64,000 bases of DNA from GWE2-42-39 sp963668595 (GTDB taxonomy: Bacteria > Bacteroidota > Bacteroidia > Bacteroidales > Prolixibacteraceae). Below the pieces are notes generated by a model that saw nothing but the letters and a program-made list of their open reading frames with translations, made no database searches and was not told where the DNA came from. The stretch covers positions 434,001 to 498,000 of the forward strand of contig OY764876.1 in the NCBI GenBank assembly GCA_963668595.1, written 5' to 3'. Shown in pieces: positions 50,141 through 59,300 of the stretch; position 1 is the first letter of the stretch; each line of letters begins with the position of its first letter. A program made the translations under genes and the position numbers.

Positions 50141-50602
50141 ATGAAAGCAAGAATTGACAAAAACGAACAAATCATGGTAGTTTCTGAACTACCTAATAAG
50201 TTTAGAAACACAATTGGCGGATACAATCTACTACCATCTTCAGTACATAGAAATGATGGCTGGCGCGATGTAATTGTACCGGATTACGACCATATCATGC
50301 AGCGACTTGGTGATCTGTATTACGACGAAGGAAGCGACGTATTCACTTACACGGTAATTGATATTGAGTTTGATATTGCTGCTGAAAAATCGGCTAAAAT
50401 CAAACAGGCAAAGCAGACAGCCAATATGCTGTTAAGTAAAACCGACTGGTATGTTATCCGGGAGATGGAGCGCGGCGAGAGTGTGCCGGACGAGGTGTCC
50501 GCTGAACGACAAGCAATCGTTAACCGATGTAACGAGATTGAATCAATTATTACTGCGATGAACGAGGTTCGGGATGTATTAACTTATTTAATTCAATATT
50601 AA
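50141..50602 (+). CDS. Tail fibre assembly protein-like
   Basis: 153 aa. The C-terminal segment KQTANMLLSKTDWYVIREME followed by RGESVPDEVSAERQAIVNRC is typical of tail fibre assembly chaperones, in which a TDW motif precedes a helix with R-x-A/Q-I/L. It probably helps fold the two upstream fibre proteins. A short GGGG-AAAG-CCCC hairpin follows the stop. Confidence 0.7.
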   Translation: MKARIDKNEQIMVVSELPNKFRNTIGGYNLLPSSVHRNDGWRDVIVPDYDHIMQRLGDLYYDEGSDVFTYTVIDIEFDIAAEKSAKIKQAKQTANMLLSKTDWYVIREMERGESVPDEVSAERQAIVNRCNEIESIITAMNEVRDVLTYLIQY

Positions 50603-50633
50603 GGTAGGGGAAAGCCCCCGGTCACGGTTGATT

Positions 50634-50725
50634 CTCTCACCTCCCAACCGCACAAAATGCGAAATAGCCGCATACCCGGAGACATGTGTCTTCAGTGCGG
50701 CTATTTCGCATTTGTATTGTGAGAG
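50634..50725. repeat. Long perfect inverted repeat between fibre module and methylase
   Basis: Outer arms CTCTCAC (50634-50640) and GTGAGAG (50719-50725); main arms ACAAAATGCGAAATAGCCGC(A) at 50652-50672 and (T)GCGGCTATTTCGCATTTGT at 50696-50715, perfect apart from one extra A; the inner loop can form GGAGAC-ATGT-GTCTTC. The whole folds into one long hairpin. No T-run follows, so it is not a simple terminator. Confidence 0.85.
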
Positions 50726-50753
50726 GGTTCAAAATTATAAAATATTTTAATCT

Positions 50754-51584
50754 ATGAGAGAATTTAAACAGTCGCCATTGCCTTTTCAAGGGCAAAAGCG
50801 AAATTTTTTGAAGGGATTCAGACATGCATTAGTTAATTACCCTTCAAATGGTATTTATATTGATCTTTTTGGAGGATCAGGTTTGTTAAGCCATACCGTC
50901 AAGTCTGTCTATCCAGAAGCTAAAGTAGTGTATAACGACTTTGATTGTTTTTGTGATCGATTGAGGCAGATACCAGAAACAAACAAGCTTTTAGGAGAAT
51001 TACGTGAGGTATTGAAGGACTACGAACGTGGAGTTAAAATAGCAGGAATACATCGAAATCGAGTCATTGCAATTTTGAATGAAGCTGCTAAAAATGGTTA
51101 TTCTGACTGGATAACACTATCTTCTTCGTTAAAATTTGCAATGAATTATTCTACCAGTTTATCTGGCATAGTTAACGATACGATGTATAATAAAATTCGA
51201 ATATCAAGCTATGACGCTACTGATTACCTGTGTGGAGTTGATATTGTTCGGATGGATTACAAGCAACTTTTCGACCAATACAGGGCATTTAAAGATGTTG
51301 TTTTTCTTGTTGATCCACCTTATTTAAGTACTGACACTGCTACTTATTCAAGTAATAGTTACTGGAAATTGAAGGACTACCTTGACGTGCTACACGTACT
51401 GAATGATCAGAACTACTTTTATTTTACTTCCAATAAATCACAAATAGTTGAGTTGTGTGAGTGGATTAGTAGTGTTTCAGTAGCTGCAAATCCATTTGCA
51501 AATGCTACACTAAAGACAGTAAATACATCAACAACTCATAATGCTGGCTATACTGATATAATGTATTACTTTTTAAAGAAATGA
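50754..51584 (+). CDS. DNA adenine methyltransferase (D12 class, Dam-like)
   Basis: 276 aa. PFQGQKRNFLKGFRHAL at the N-terminus and YIDLFGGSGLLSHTVKS contain the SAM-binding FxGxG motif; VDPPYLSTDTATYSS is the catalytic DPPY motif. It methylates adenine N6 at a sequence that cannot be read from the protein. Its location at the right end, after the fibres, equals that of mom in Mu, suggesting protection of phage DNA from restriction. AT-rich compared with the tail genes. Confidence 0.9.
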   Translation: MREFKQSPLPFQGQKRNFLKGFRHALVNYPSNGIYIDLFGGSGLLSHTVKSVYPEAKVVYNDFDCFCDRLRQIPETNKLLGELREVLKDYERGVKIAGIHRNRVIAILNEAAKNGYSDWITLSSSLKFAMNYSTSLSGIVNDTMYNKIRISSYDATDYLCGVDIVRMDYKQLFDQYRAFKDVVFLVDPPYLSTDTATYSSNSYWKLKDYLDVLHVLNDQNYFYFTSNKSQIVELCEWISSVSVAANPFANATLKTVNTSTTHNAGYTDIMYYFLKK

Positions 51585-51626
51585 GATTGTTCCCGTAATT
51601 TAATAGTAGTTAAAAGAGGCTTAAAA

Positions 51627-51743
51627 GGACGGGGTTTTGGTTACCACACCTATCTTCATAGCAACGCCAAGAAGAAAACTACCCAAACGGATAGACCCCG
51701 TCCGAAAGTTTTGCTCTTCTTGGCATTCATGAAATAAGTGTGG
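51627..51743. ncRNA. Structured DNA/RNA with interleaved stems (possible pseudoknot) at the right end
   Basis: Three complementary pairs: GGACGGGGT (51627-51635) with ACCCCGTCC (51695-51703); CCACAC (51644-51649) with GTGTGG (51738-51743); GCCAAGAAGA (51666-51675) with TCTTCTTGGC (51715-51724), the last extended by AAAC/GTTTT around a GC bulge. The first and third cross, so they form a pseudoknot or exclusive folds. No open frame fits here. It lies between the methylase stop and the right phage end. Confidence 0.55.
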
Positions 51744-51792
51744 CGTGACAAAAGTAATTATTTTTGTACAATTCGATTTTAAATCATGTACA

Positions 51793-51797
51793 AATTG
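51793..51797. repeat. Right copy of the 5-bp target duplication (AATTG)
   Basis: AATTG follows ...CATGTACA at the proposed right end and matches the copy at 12534-12538. Removing the prophage and one copy joins ...TTTAAAAACG-AATTG-ATTTTGGCC.... Confidence 0.55.
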
Positions 51798-51825
51798 ATT
51801 TTGGCCGATTAGAGGAGCTATTTTT

Positions 51826-53133
51826 TTATATGTGTAGCGATTTTTGCAAGCTTTTACTTCGGTACAGGATTGTCTGAAATACTCCGCGGCTAAGCATAAA
51901 AAGCGACATTGCCAGCCAAAGTGCATGGTTGCCAATTGATTCTTTCAGAAGATAATACGTTGGAACGAAAACCAGAAGTGAAGCAGCAAGCATGGTGTTT
52001 CGCATTGATTTTGATGCGGTGGCTCCGATGTAAATGCCGTCCCAGATGAAGGACCCAAAACTTAGCAGAGGCATTAAAATAGCCCAGGGTAAGTAGGGCG
52101 CTGATAAGTCGATTAACTCTTGGTTGTTGGTAAGTAGTTGAAGAATCAATGGATTGGCAACCCAGTAAATCAGCGAATAAATGATGGCAAGAGCAGCTCC
52201 CCATACAAAGAGTAATCGTATTAGCTGTTGCAATTTGTGCTGGTTTTTTTGCCCGATATATTTGCCGGTAAGTGCTTCGCCTGCAAATGCAAAACCGTCG
52301 ATGAAAAAGGAAAACAATAACAAAAACTGAAGCAACATCGAATTCGCAGCCAGAATAGAGTCATTCATACTGGCTGATTTGGAAGTGAAAAAGGCAAATA
52401 CAATAATTACGCAAAAGCTGCGAATGAAAATATCTGTATTTACATTGAAAAAGGCTTTCAAAGCAGGCCAATCAACGATTTTTTTCCAATTGAAGCGAGG
52501 AATAACAGAGGAATATTTTCTGATCAGAATAATACCGGCAACAACAAGTCCGAGATATTGGGCGATTACGGTTCCTAAAGCTGCTCCATCCGATTTCATT
52601 CCGAAGAACCGGATACAAAGAACACTGAATGTTAGATTGAACAGGTTTGCCAGAATCGCCAAAAACATCGGATGGCGGGCATTTTGCATGCCGAGTAACC
52701 ATCCGCTGATGGCATAAAGGCACAAAGTTGCCGGTGCTGCCCATATTCGAATGCTGTAATACGAGCGGGCAAGCATTTCAACTTCGTTGCTGCCGTTTAT
52801 AAAATAAAAACTCAGCCATACTATTGGTTGCTGAAATACAATAATGAGTATGCCCAGCGCAAGAGAAACCAGAACTGAACGAAACAGTAGCGTGGCAGTT
52901 TCTTGCTGATTTTCGCGTCCGTATGCCTGAGCAGTAAAACCGCTGGTGCTCATTCGCAAAAAACTAAATCCCCAGTAAATAAAGTTGAAAATGACTGTTC
53001 CAAGAGCTACAGCACCAATATAAACTTCCGAATCAAGATGTCCCATGAGAGCTAAATCGACCATGCCCAGAAGCGGAATGGTGACATTGGCAACAATATT
53101 TGGGATAGCAAGACGAAGAATGGATCGGTTCAC
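51826..53133 (-). CDS. MATE family multidrug/Na+ efflux transporter
   Basis: 435 aa from a GTG at 53133 (NRSILRLAIPNIVANVTIPL follows), which gives the usual MATE length and N-terminus; an ATG at 53220 would add 29 residues. About twelve transmembrane helices are visible, with LLGMVDLALMGHL in helix 1-2 and the internal two-fold symmetry of MATE transporters. It exports drugs or metabolites using Na+ or H+ gradients. The prophage lies just behind its stop and leaves the gene intact. Confidence 0.85.
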   Translation of the reverse strand: MNRSILRLAIPNIVANVTIPLLGMVDLALMGHLDSEVYIGAVALGTVIFNFIYWGFSFLRMSTSGFTAQAYGRENQQETATLLFRSVLVSLALGILIIVFQQPIVWLSFYFINGSNEVEMLARSYYSIRIWAAPATLCLYAISGWLLGMQNARHPMFLAILANLFNLTFSVLCIRFFGMKSDGAALGTVIAQYLGLVVAGIILIRKYSSVIPRFNWKKIVDWPALKAFFNVNTDIFIRSFCVIIVFAFFTSKSASMNDSILAANSMLLQFLLLFSFFIDGFAFAGEALTGKYIGQKNQHKLQQLIRLLFVWGAALAIIYSLIYWVANPLILQLLTNNQELIDLSAPYLPWAILMPLLSFGSFIWDGIYIGATASKSMRNTMLAASLLVFVPTYYLLKESIGNHALWLAMSLFMLSRGVFQTILYRSKSLQKSLHI

Positions 53134-53252
53134 CGGACTGAATTTTTTTTCGCAAATAAAACAAAAAGCGATCAAATACAGCACGTTTGATTTTTGGTAT
53201 TGAGTTTTTCTATCTCTCATAGAGAAATCCGATGAAAATAATAGCTTTCTTA

Positions 53253-53285
53253 TTTGGAAGGAATATAAATAGAATTGTAGATTTG
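53253..53285 (+). promoter_or_regulatory. Promoter of the first superoxide dismutase gene
   Basis: TTTG (53253-53256) as -33 element and TAGATTTG (53278-53285) as -7 box match the Bacteroidota consensus with 21-bp spacing, 45 bp before the ATG at 53330. Good two-box match. Confidence 0.7.
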
Positions 53286-53329
53286 CATAAAAAGATACGA
53301 AAATCCTAAAATTAAAAAAACAATACATT

Positions 53330-53929
53330 ATGACATTCGAATTACCCAAATTAACATACGCGTACGACGCACTCGAACCATACATTGATGCTCGTACAAT
53401 GGAGATACATCATGGGAAACATCATGGTGCTTATACTGCCAATCTGAATGCAGCAATACAGGGAACAGCTCTGGAAGGAAAAACAATTGAAGAGTTGCTG
53501 GCTGGAATTTCAGCCCATGCTGCTGCTGTTCGTAACAATGGGGGTGGTTTTTACAACCACAACCTATACTGGGAAGTACTCGCTCCGGGAGGGGCTCCTG
53601 CACCAACAGGAGAACTTCTTGATGCAATAAACGGCTCGTTTGGGTCGGTTCAAAATTTTAAAGATGCATTTACCAAAGCTGCGCTCACACGATTTGGTTC
53701 TGGATGGGCGTGGCTGGTAAGGCAGGGTGATAGTCTGGTGGTTTCATCAACACCCAATCAGGATAATCCGCTTATGGATGTGGCTGAGGTAAAGGGTATT
53801 CCCGTTTTAGGGGTTGATGTGTGGGAACACGCATATTACCTGAATTACCAAAATCGGCGTCCTGACTACGTTGACGCTTTTTGGAAGCTGATCAACTGGG
53901 ATGAAGTAGCCAGACGATTTAAAGGTTAG
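53330..53929 (+). CDS. sodA: Superoxide dismutase, Mn-type signature
   Basis: 199 aa. Metal ligands are visible: His in MEIHHGKHHGAY, His in GGGFYNHNLYWEVL, and Asp/His in DVWEHAYYLNYQNRRPDYV. The glycine-rich NNGGGFYNH and the Gln in PNQDNPLMD are the Mn-type arrangement (second-sphere Gln from the C-terminal half). It removes superoxide in the cytoplasm. Followed by its own terminator. The symbol reflects predicted metal type only. Confidence 0.9.
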   Translation: MTFELPKLTYAYDALEPYIDARTMEIHHGKHHGAYTANLNAAIQGTALEGKTIEELLAGISAHAAAVRNNGGGFYNHNLYWEVLAPGGAPAPTGELLDAINGSFGSVQNFKDAFTKAALTRFGSGWAWLVRQGDSLVVSSTPNQDNPLMDVAEVKGIPVLGVDVWEHAYYLNYQNRRPDYVDAFWKLINWDEVARRFKG

Positions 53930-53946
53930 TTGATTTTTGGTTTTTT

Positions 53947-53980
53947 CCCCCGGAAAGAGTTCCGGGGGTTTTTATTTTTA
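53947..53980 (+). terminator. Terminator after the Mn-type SOD gene
   Basis: CCCCCGGAA (53947-53955) and TTCCGGGGG (53960-53968) form a perfect 9-bp stem with a 4-base loop, followed by TTTTTATTTTT. Confidence 0.93.
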
Positions 53981-54113
53981 TACCAATTGGATTATGTTAT
54001 TTTGATTAAGTCTAAATTGGCTTCGATAGTGAATATTTTTAAACTTTTGCAGTAATTTCATGTTTATGGATAGCGAAACCAAAAGTCAATGTTGAACTTT
54101 TAACTATAAAGAC

Positions 54114-54689
54114 ATGAAATTTGAATTACCCGCATTACCCTATGCAAAAGATGCACTGGAACCTTACATTAGTGCACAAACACTTGAATACCATCACGGA
54201 AAACACCATCAGGCATATGTAAATAATTTGAACAACCTGATTGGAGGAACCGAGTTTGAAAATGCAGATTTGGAAACCATCATAAAGACTTCAAATGGTG
54301 GAATTTTTAATAACGCTGCGCAGGTATATAATCACACGTTTTATTTCGAACAGTTTAATGCGGCTGGAAGCAAAGAAGTTTCAGGAAAACTGAAAATGGC
54401 AATTGAAGCAGATTTTGGCTCGTTTGCTCAGTTTAAAGAAGACTTCACCAAAGCTTCGGCAACATTGTTTGGTTCCGGATGGGCCTGGTTGGTGAAAGAT
54501 TCAGCAGGAAAACTGAAAATTGTTCAGACCAGCAATGCCGGATGCCCGATTACAGAAGGATTGACTCCTCTTATGACTTGCGATGTGTGGGAACATGCTT
54601 ATTACCTGGATAAACAAAACTTGCGTCCGAAATATATCGAAGATTTCTGGCAGATTTTGGATTGGCAGGTTGTTGAATCACGGTTCTAA
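54114..54689 (+). CDS. sodB: Superoxide dismutase, Fe-type signature
   Basis: 191 aa. Ligands lie in LEYHHGKHHQAY, NNAAQVYNHTFYF and CDVWEHAYYLDKQNLRPKYI. Here the second-sphere Gln is in the N-terminal AAQVYNH block, and the later position reads SNAGCPI, the Fe-type pattern. It therefore differs in predicted metal from its neighbour 185 bp upstream. The gap before it holds the upstream terminator and a probable own promoter near TTTTAAACTTTTG. Confidence 0.9.
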   Translation: MKFELPALPYAKDALEPYISAQTLEYHHGKHHQAYVNNLNNLIGGTEFENADLETIIKTSNGGIFNNAAQVYNHTFYFEQFNAAGSKEVSGKLKMAIEADFGSFAQFKEDFTKASATLFGSGWAWLVKDSAGKLKIVQTSNAGCPITEGLTPLMTCDVWEHAYYLDKQNLRPKYIEDFWQILDWQVVESRF

Positions 54690-54741
54690 CCCATTGGGGC
54701 AAATAATGAATGCCTTACTGATGTGTTAAAAAGCCATTAAT

Positions 54742-54778
54742 TGTCATTTGATAGTCATTGTGTTGTCAGGAAATGACA
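54742..54778. other. Inverted repeat in the SOD-wHTH gap
   Basis: TGTCATTT (54742-54749) and AAATGACA (54771-54778) are inverted copies, with further TGTC/GTCATT echoes around them in the 161-bp gap. Possible operator or weak hairpin. Confidence 0.3.
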
Positions 54779-54850
54779 TTGAATGCCAAAAATGACTGTT
54801 GGAAAATGTCAAATAAATATAAACAGACAATCATCTAAAAATAACGAATC

Positions 54851-55027
54851 ATGAGCGTAGAAAAAGTATTGGCTACGATGAGTGCCGCCGGAAAACCAAT
54901 GAAAGCTGGCGAAATTGCAGAAGCTTCAGGTTTGGACAAAAAAGAAGTTGAAAAAGCAATGAATCAACTTAAAAAAGATGGTAAAATTGTTTCTCCGGTG
55001 CGCTGTGCCTGGGAAGTAAAAAAGTAA
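54851..55027 (+). CDS. Small winged-helix protein, 58 aa
   Basis: Short protein (MSVEKVLATMSAAGKPMKAG) with EIAEASGLDKKEVEKAMNQL and KKDGKIVSPVRCAWEV, a compact helix-turn-helix followed by a wing. The start at 54851 has an A-rich leader. Such minimal wHTH proteins are widespread in Bacteroidota and may regulate transcription; target unknown. It is followed by a terminator. Confidence 0.7.
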   Translation: MSVEKVLATMSAAGKPMKAGEIAEASGLDKKEVEKAMNQLKKDGKIVSPVRCAWEVKK

Positions 55028-55072
55028 CATTTCAGTTGGTCGCGGTTTGTCGAACCAATTTATAACGAAGAA

Positions 55073-55107
55073 GAGATGCAGGAAACTATTCCGGTATCTC
55101 TTTTTTT
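55073..55107 (+). terminator. Terminator after the small wHTH gene
   Basis: GAGAT (55073-55077) pairs with ATCTC (55096-55100), with an inner GGAA/TTCC stem, followed by seven Ts. Confidence 0.75.
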
Positions 55108-55258
55108 ATGCCTGTTTCATTACTGCAATTTTATGATCGGCACAGAGTATTCAATTTTTTTTTGAAAATAATATCCATTTTCGATAGGGTGAGATGGTAC
55201 TTGTGTGTTAATTCGGAAAACAAACTTAAAAAGGTTATTTCCAAAGAATGCATCAAGT

Positions 55259-56233
55259 ATGGATCATCAATTAGTAAGCAAAATATTACAGGGAAAAGCC
55301 AGCGAGCAGGAAAAGTCTGATTTCTTCGAACGTTGTGAATCTGATCCGGAGGAAAAAGCGGAATACATCCGTTTAAAAAATATTTGGGCCATGTCGGCAC
55401 AGGACGAAATACCCGATTTAAATCATTCGTTTGATCGGTTTTGGGAAAGAACGCAGGGCAAATCAATCAATAAATATCGCCAATTATTTCTTGAGCTCGG
55501 AAAATATGCTGCTGTGATGGTGGTAACATTGGCTTTGGCATATTGGCTTGGCGGAAAATTTGTGGCTACAGAGAACGAGCTTGTTCAAACGTTTAAGTGC
55601 GAGCAGGGGAGTGTATCGTCTGTTTTGTTGGCCGATGGATCGCGTGTTTGGCTCAATTCGGGTTCCGAAATTCAGTTTATTACTCAGAAAAAAAATAAGA
55701 TCGAAGCAAAACTTTCGGGCGAAGCTTATTTTGAAGTTGAACATCGGCCTGAGCGTGAATTTGTTGTGCTGGCGGGCAATTTGCAGATTTACGATTTGGG
55801 GACAAAGTTCAATGTAAAAGCATATGAGCAGGATGCCGAAATTACAGCTACTCTGGCCGAAGGAAAGATTGATGTTCGTGATCAGGCGGGCAATAGTTTG
55901 CTCAGTATGAACCCGAATAATCACTTTACTTTCAATAAAACAACTCAAAAGTATATGGTTGAAGACATCAATCCCAATCTGGCTTCAGGTTGGAAAGATG
56001 GCAAATTTGTATTTATTAATATGGAGCTGGCTCAGATATGTCAGGAACTTGAGCGCTGGTACGGTGTGGAAATTGAAATTGGAAATGAAAAGATTGCCCG
56101 TGAAAAATTTTCGAGTATGATGAAACGAACGACTACCGTTCAACAAATGATGGAACTGCTAAAAATAACGGCTGATATTCAATATAAAATACTAACAGAA
56201 GCAGATGGAAAAAACAGAATAATGATCGAATAA
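55259..56233 (+). CDS. FecR-like anti-sigma factor
   Basis: 324 aa from the ATG at 55259 (MDHQLVSKILQGKASEQEKS), preferred because the upstream in-frame part is basic and unlike the family. A cytoplasmic N-terminal domain is followed by one membrane helix (YAAVMVVTLALAYWLGG, about 82-98) and a periplasmic FecR domain (ADGSRVWLNSGSEIQFITQ, KLSGEAYFEVEH, DLGTKFNVKAY). It senses the receptor's signalling domain and controls an ECF sigma factor. No sigma gene lies directly upstream, unlike most Bacteroidota loci of this kind. Confidence 0.88.
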   Translation: MDHQLVSKILQGKASEQEKSDFFERCESDPEEKAEYIRLKNIWAMSAQDEIPDLNHSFDRFWERTQGKSINKYRQLFLELGKYAAVMVVTLALAYWLGGKFVATENELVQTFKCEQGSVSSVLLADGSRVWLNSGSEIQFITQKKNKIEAKLSGEAYFEVEHRPEREFVVLAGNLQIYDLGTKFNVKAYEQDAEITATLAEGKIDVRDQAGNSLLSMNPNNHFTFNKTTQKYMVEDINPNLASGWKDGKFVFINMELAQICQELERWYGVEIEIGNEKIAREKFSSMMKRTTTVQQMMELLKITADIQYKILTEADGKNRIMIE

Positions 56234-56324
56234 AATAAAAAAGAAGCATACCTGGCGGGGTACACTTCTTTGAAAAACAAATGAACCAAATGGTTTCAAT
56301 GTCTAATTAAATCAAGGTAAAAAT

Positions 56325-59300
56325 ATGAAAAAAAAGTTGTATTTGCTATGCCGGCAAAGGCATGGGATTGGAAAAGCATTTTTAATTATGAAACTAACAA
56401 TGTGTCTGATTTTGCTGGCCGTATTTTCTTTTGCAACAGAAAGTTATAGTCAGTCTGCTAAGTTGAGCCTGAAAGTGAAAAATGCCACGTTGGTTGAAAT
56501 TTTTCAGGAAATTGAACGAACCAGCGAATATGGGTTTCTATTCAAAAACGACCAGCTGGATTTAAATAAAAAACATACGGTGAGCATGTCGGATGTTTCG
56601 ATTAATGAATTATTGGATAATGTTCTGGATGATGGTTGTTCGTACCGAATTCTCGGAAAAAATATTGTAATCTCCAAAGAAGATGCATCTGCCCAGAATC
56701 TAACGGTGAAAGGAAAAGTTACTGATTCGTCGGGAGTTGCCTTACCCGGAGTTGCGGTAGTGGTAAAGGGAACCAACCAGGGAATGGTAACCGATATGGA
56801 CGGAAAATTCACTTTTGTCAATGTTGCCGAAGATGCCACCCTGGTTTTTTCATTTGTAGGAATGAAAACTCAGGAAGTTGCAGTTGCCGGCAAATCGCTG
56901 ATTGATGTAGTATTGGTAGAAGATGCAATTGGCATTGAAGAAGTGGTTGCAGTAGGGTATGGTGTACAGAAAAAAGTAAACCTGACAGGTGCAATTACTG
57001 CCGTAAAAATGGAAGAATTGAATAGCATCTCCAGTTCAAATCTGTCGAATACATTGGCCGGACGTGCTCCGGGTGTAAATATTACCGGAAGTTCGGGTTT
57101 GGCTGGTGCATCATCAAAAATACGTATTCGTGGTAGCTTTGGCGAACCGCTGTATGTAATTGATGGAATTGCGCGAGACAAAGATGCTTTTGATGCGCTG
57201 GAAGCCAATGAAGTTGATCAGCTGAGCTTCCTGAAAGATGCGGCTACTGCTTCGGTGTATGGGTCGCGTGCCGGGAATGGTGTAATTTTGGTTACAACCA
57301 AAAGAGGAGGAAAACAGAAACCAACGTTTAATTTTCAATCGTCGTACACAACCGCTTCTCCTACTCAGACTTTGCTTTCGGATCAAGCGACTGCTACTGA
57401 TGAATTGATTTACCAAAACCGGGTTGCTGAATATTTGGGAACAACCTTGCCCAACGGATCGGAAGAATTTGATTATTTCAAAAATCGTAGCTACAATGTG
57501 AATGATTTTATCTGGCAAAATCCATGGGATCAGAAACATTCGTTAAGTGTTTCCGGGGGAAGCGATAAAATTACCTACTATTCGATTATTAGTTATCGTG
57601 GCGAAGAAGGTTCGTACAAAAATCTGGAACACGATAAAGTGAATTTGCGTTCGAATGTTACAGCGCAAATTAGTAACAGCATAAAAGTGAATCTCAATGT
57701 TGCCGCCAATCAGCAGAATCACAACCGTTTTTACTGGCCATTTTCGCCGGATGATGATTACGATGTTTCGGATTTATATCGTTGTACTTTCAACTGGCCT
57801 AAAGTTTACCCATTTTATACCGAAGCTGATGGAACACCCGTGAATCATGTGACTGACTATCCGGTGCAAACACCAATGGGTAGCTGGTTGGCCTGGAGTG
57901 TAATCGATCAGGTGATTGGCGACCGTTATATTAAAACGAGAAAGCGCGAGTTCAATACTATTTTATCCATTGACATTGACTTGGGTAAATACGTGCCGGG
58001 CTTATCAACCAAAGTGTCGGCCAACTATATTGGAGCCGACTATATGCGTAAAAAATACATGACTTTCCAAAAGAATTATGTGTTCAATCAGGCCGATCCG
58101 GATGGAAACCGCTTTTTGCCTGCTGCTCCCGATCCGAATAAAACCAACACATTCACTTTTTCGAACAATCAGGAGTTTATGAGTTACGACATGAATACCT
58201 CGTGGAGCTATCAGTTGAACTGGTTTGTAAATTACATGCGCACTTTCGGCAAACATGATATTAATGCAATGTTGGTAGGCGAACAAAATGAAAATGGCTT
58301 GTACGCATCGATTGCCCAGGCTGAAGATCCGATTACTCATTACGATCAGATGTTTGTGTATTCGAATGATGCCGAACGTCGTTATGGTGATGGATGGGAA
58401 GAAATTGGTGCCCGCCAGTCGGTAATTGGTCGTGCAAATTATAGTTACGATCAACGTTATATCGCTGAATTCTCATTCCGTTACGACGGAAATACGCTTT
58501 TCCCAAAAAACAAACGCTGGGGATTTTTCCCTTCAGCATCGTTGGCCTGGCGTATGAGTAAAGAGAATTTTATGCAGTCAACCCGTTCGTGGCTGGATGA
58601 TTTGAAATTACGTGTTTCGTATGGATCTACTGGGAATGATTTGGACGTGGATAACGAAAAAATCGGTGCTTTTTCATACACCAATGTTTATACCAATTCA
58701 GGTTCTTATATGTTCGGAAATGAATTGTACCAGAGCATCAGCCCGGGGGCAACACCTAATCCGAATCTGACCTGGGCAACTTCGAAAACCTACAATGCCG
58801 GATTCGATTTTGTTGTGCTCGACAGCCGCTTGTCTGCCAACGTAGATGTATTCTATAAAAAAGAACAGGACATTCTTGGTTCGCGTCTGGTTACTTTGCC
58901 TGATAACTATGGACAAAGTCTTGCTCCTGAAAATTATGCAGAAAGATCGTGGCGTGGTGCTGAAATATCAGCTTCGTGGCAGGATGTGGCTGCTTCGGGC
59001 AAAGTGAAATACATGATATATGGAAATTTAGGTTTTGCACGCGACCAGTGGGATCTGATCGACGAGAGTGCTGCTTACCAAAAAGGAGGAAATCGTGAGT
59101 GGGCATCGCAAATTGGCAATCCGGTGGATATGATTTTCGGATTGAAAACTTTAGGAATGGTTCGTACTCAGGAGCAGTTGGATGGATTGCTGGCTACAGG
59201 TTTAAAACAGTACGGACGTAATCCGTATTTGGGCGGTTTGTATTTTGAAGATATTCGTGGCGATGGTTATGCTCCTGGACCAGATGGAAAAATCGATGGA

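Larger units (their letters stand above)
12539..51792. mobile_element. Mu-like transposable prophage, about 39.3 kb
   Basis: The block contains the full Mu-type gene set: S24 repressor, divergent small regulator, DDE transposase, AAA+ activator, DUF3164, GemA-like, gpG/gpF-like head proteins, DUF935 portal, terminase, protease-scaffold, capsid, sheath, tape measure, baseplate, fibres and a terminal DNA methylase. The proposed ends, TGCAAAAGGTAAAACGAA on the left and (reverse complement) TGTACATGATTTAAAATCGA on the right, align with small gaps and are flanked by AATTG on both sides. No broken structural gene is seen, so it may be active. The exact ends are inferred, not proven. Confidence 0.9.

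Noticed and set aside
12587..51755. Alternative prophage ends with AAAGT (12587-12591 and 51751-51755)
   Set aside because: It also gives TG...CA ends and a 5-bp match, but the two termini are not similar to each other, and it leaves the right-end TGTACA boxes outside the element.
12712..51792. 8-bp direct repeat CATGTACA at both ends as attachment site
   Set aside because: TGTAC boxes recur several times at both ends, so this is better explained as binding motifs; 8 bp does not fit Mu-type duplication.
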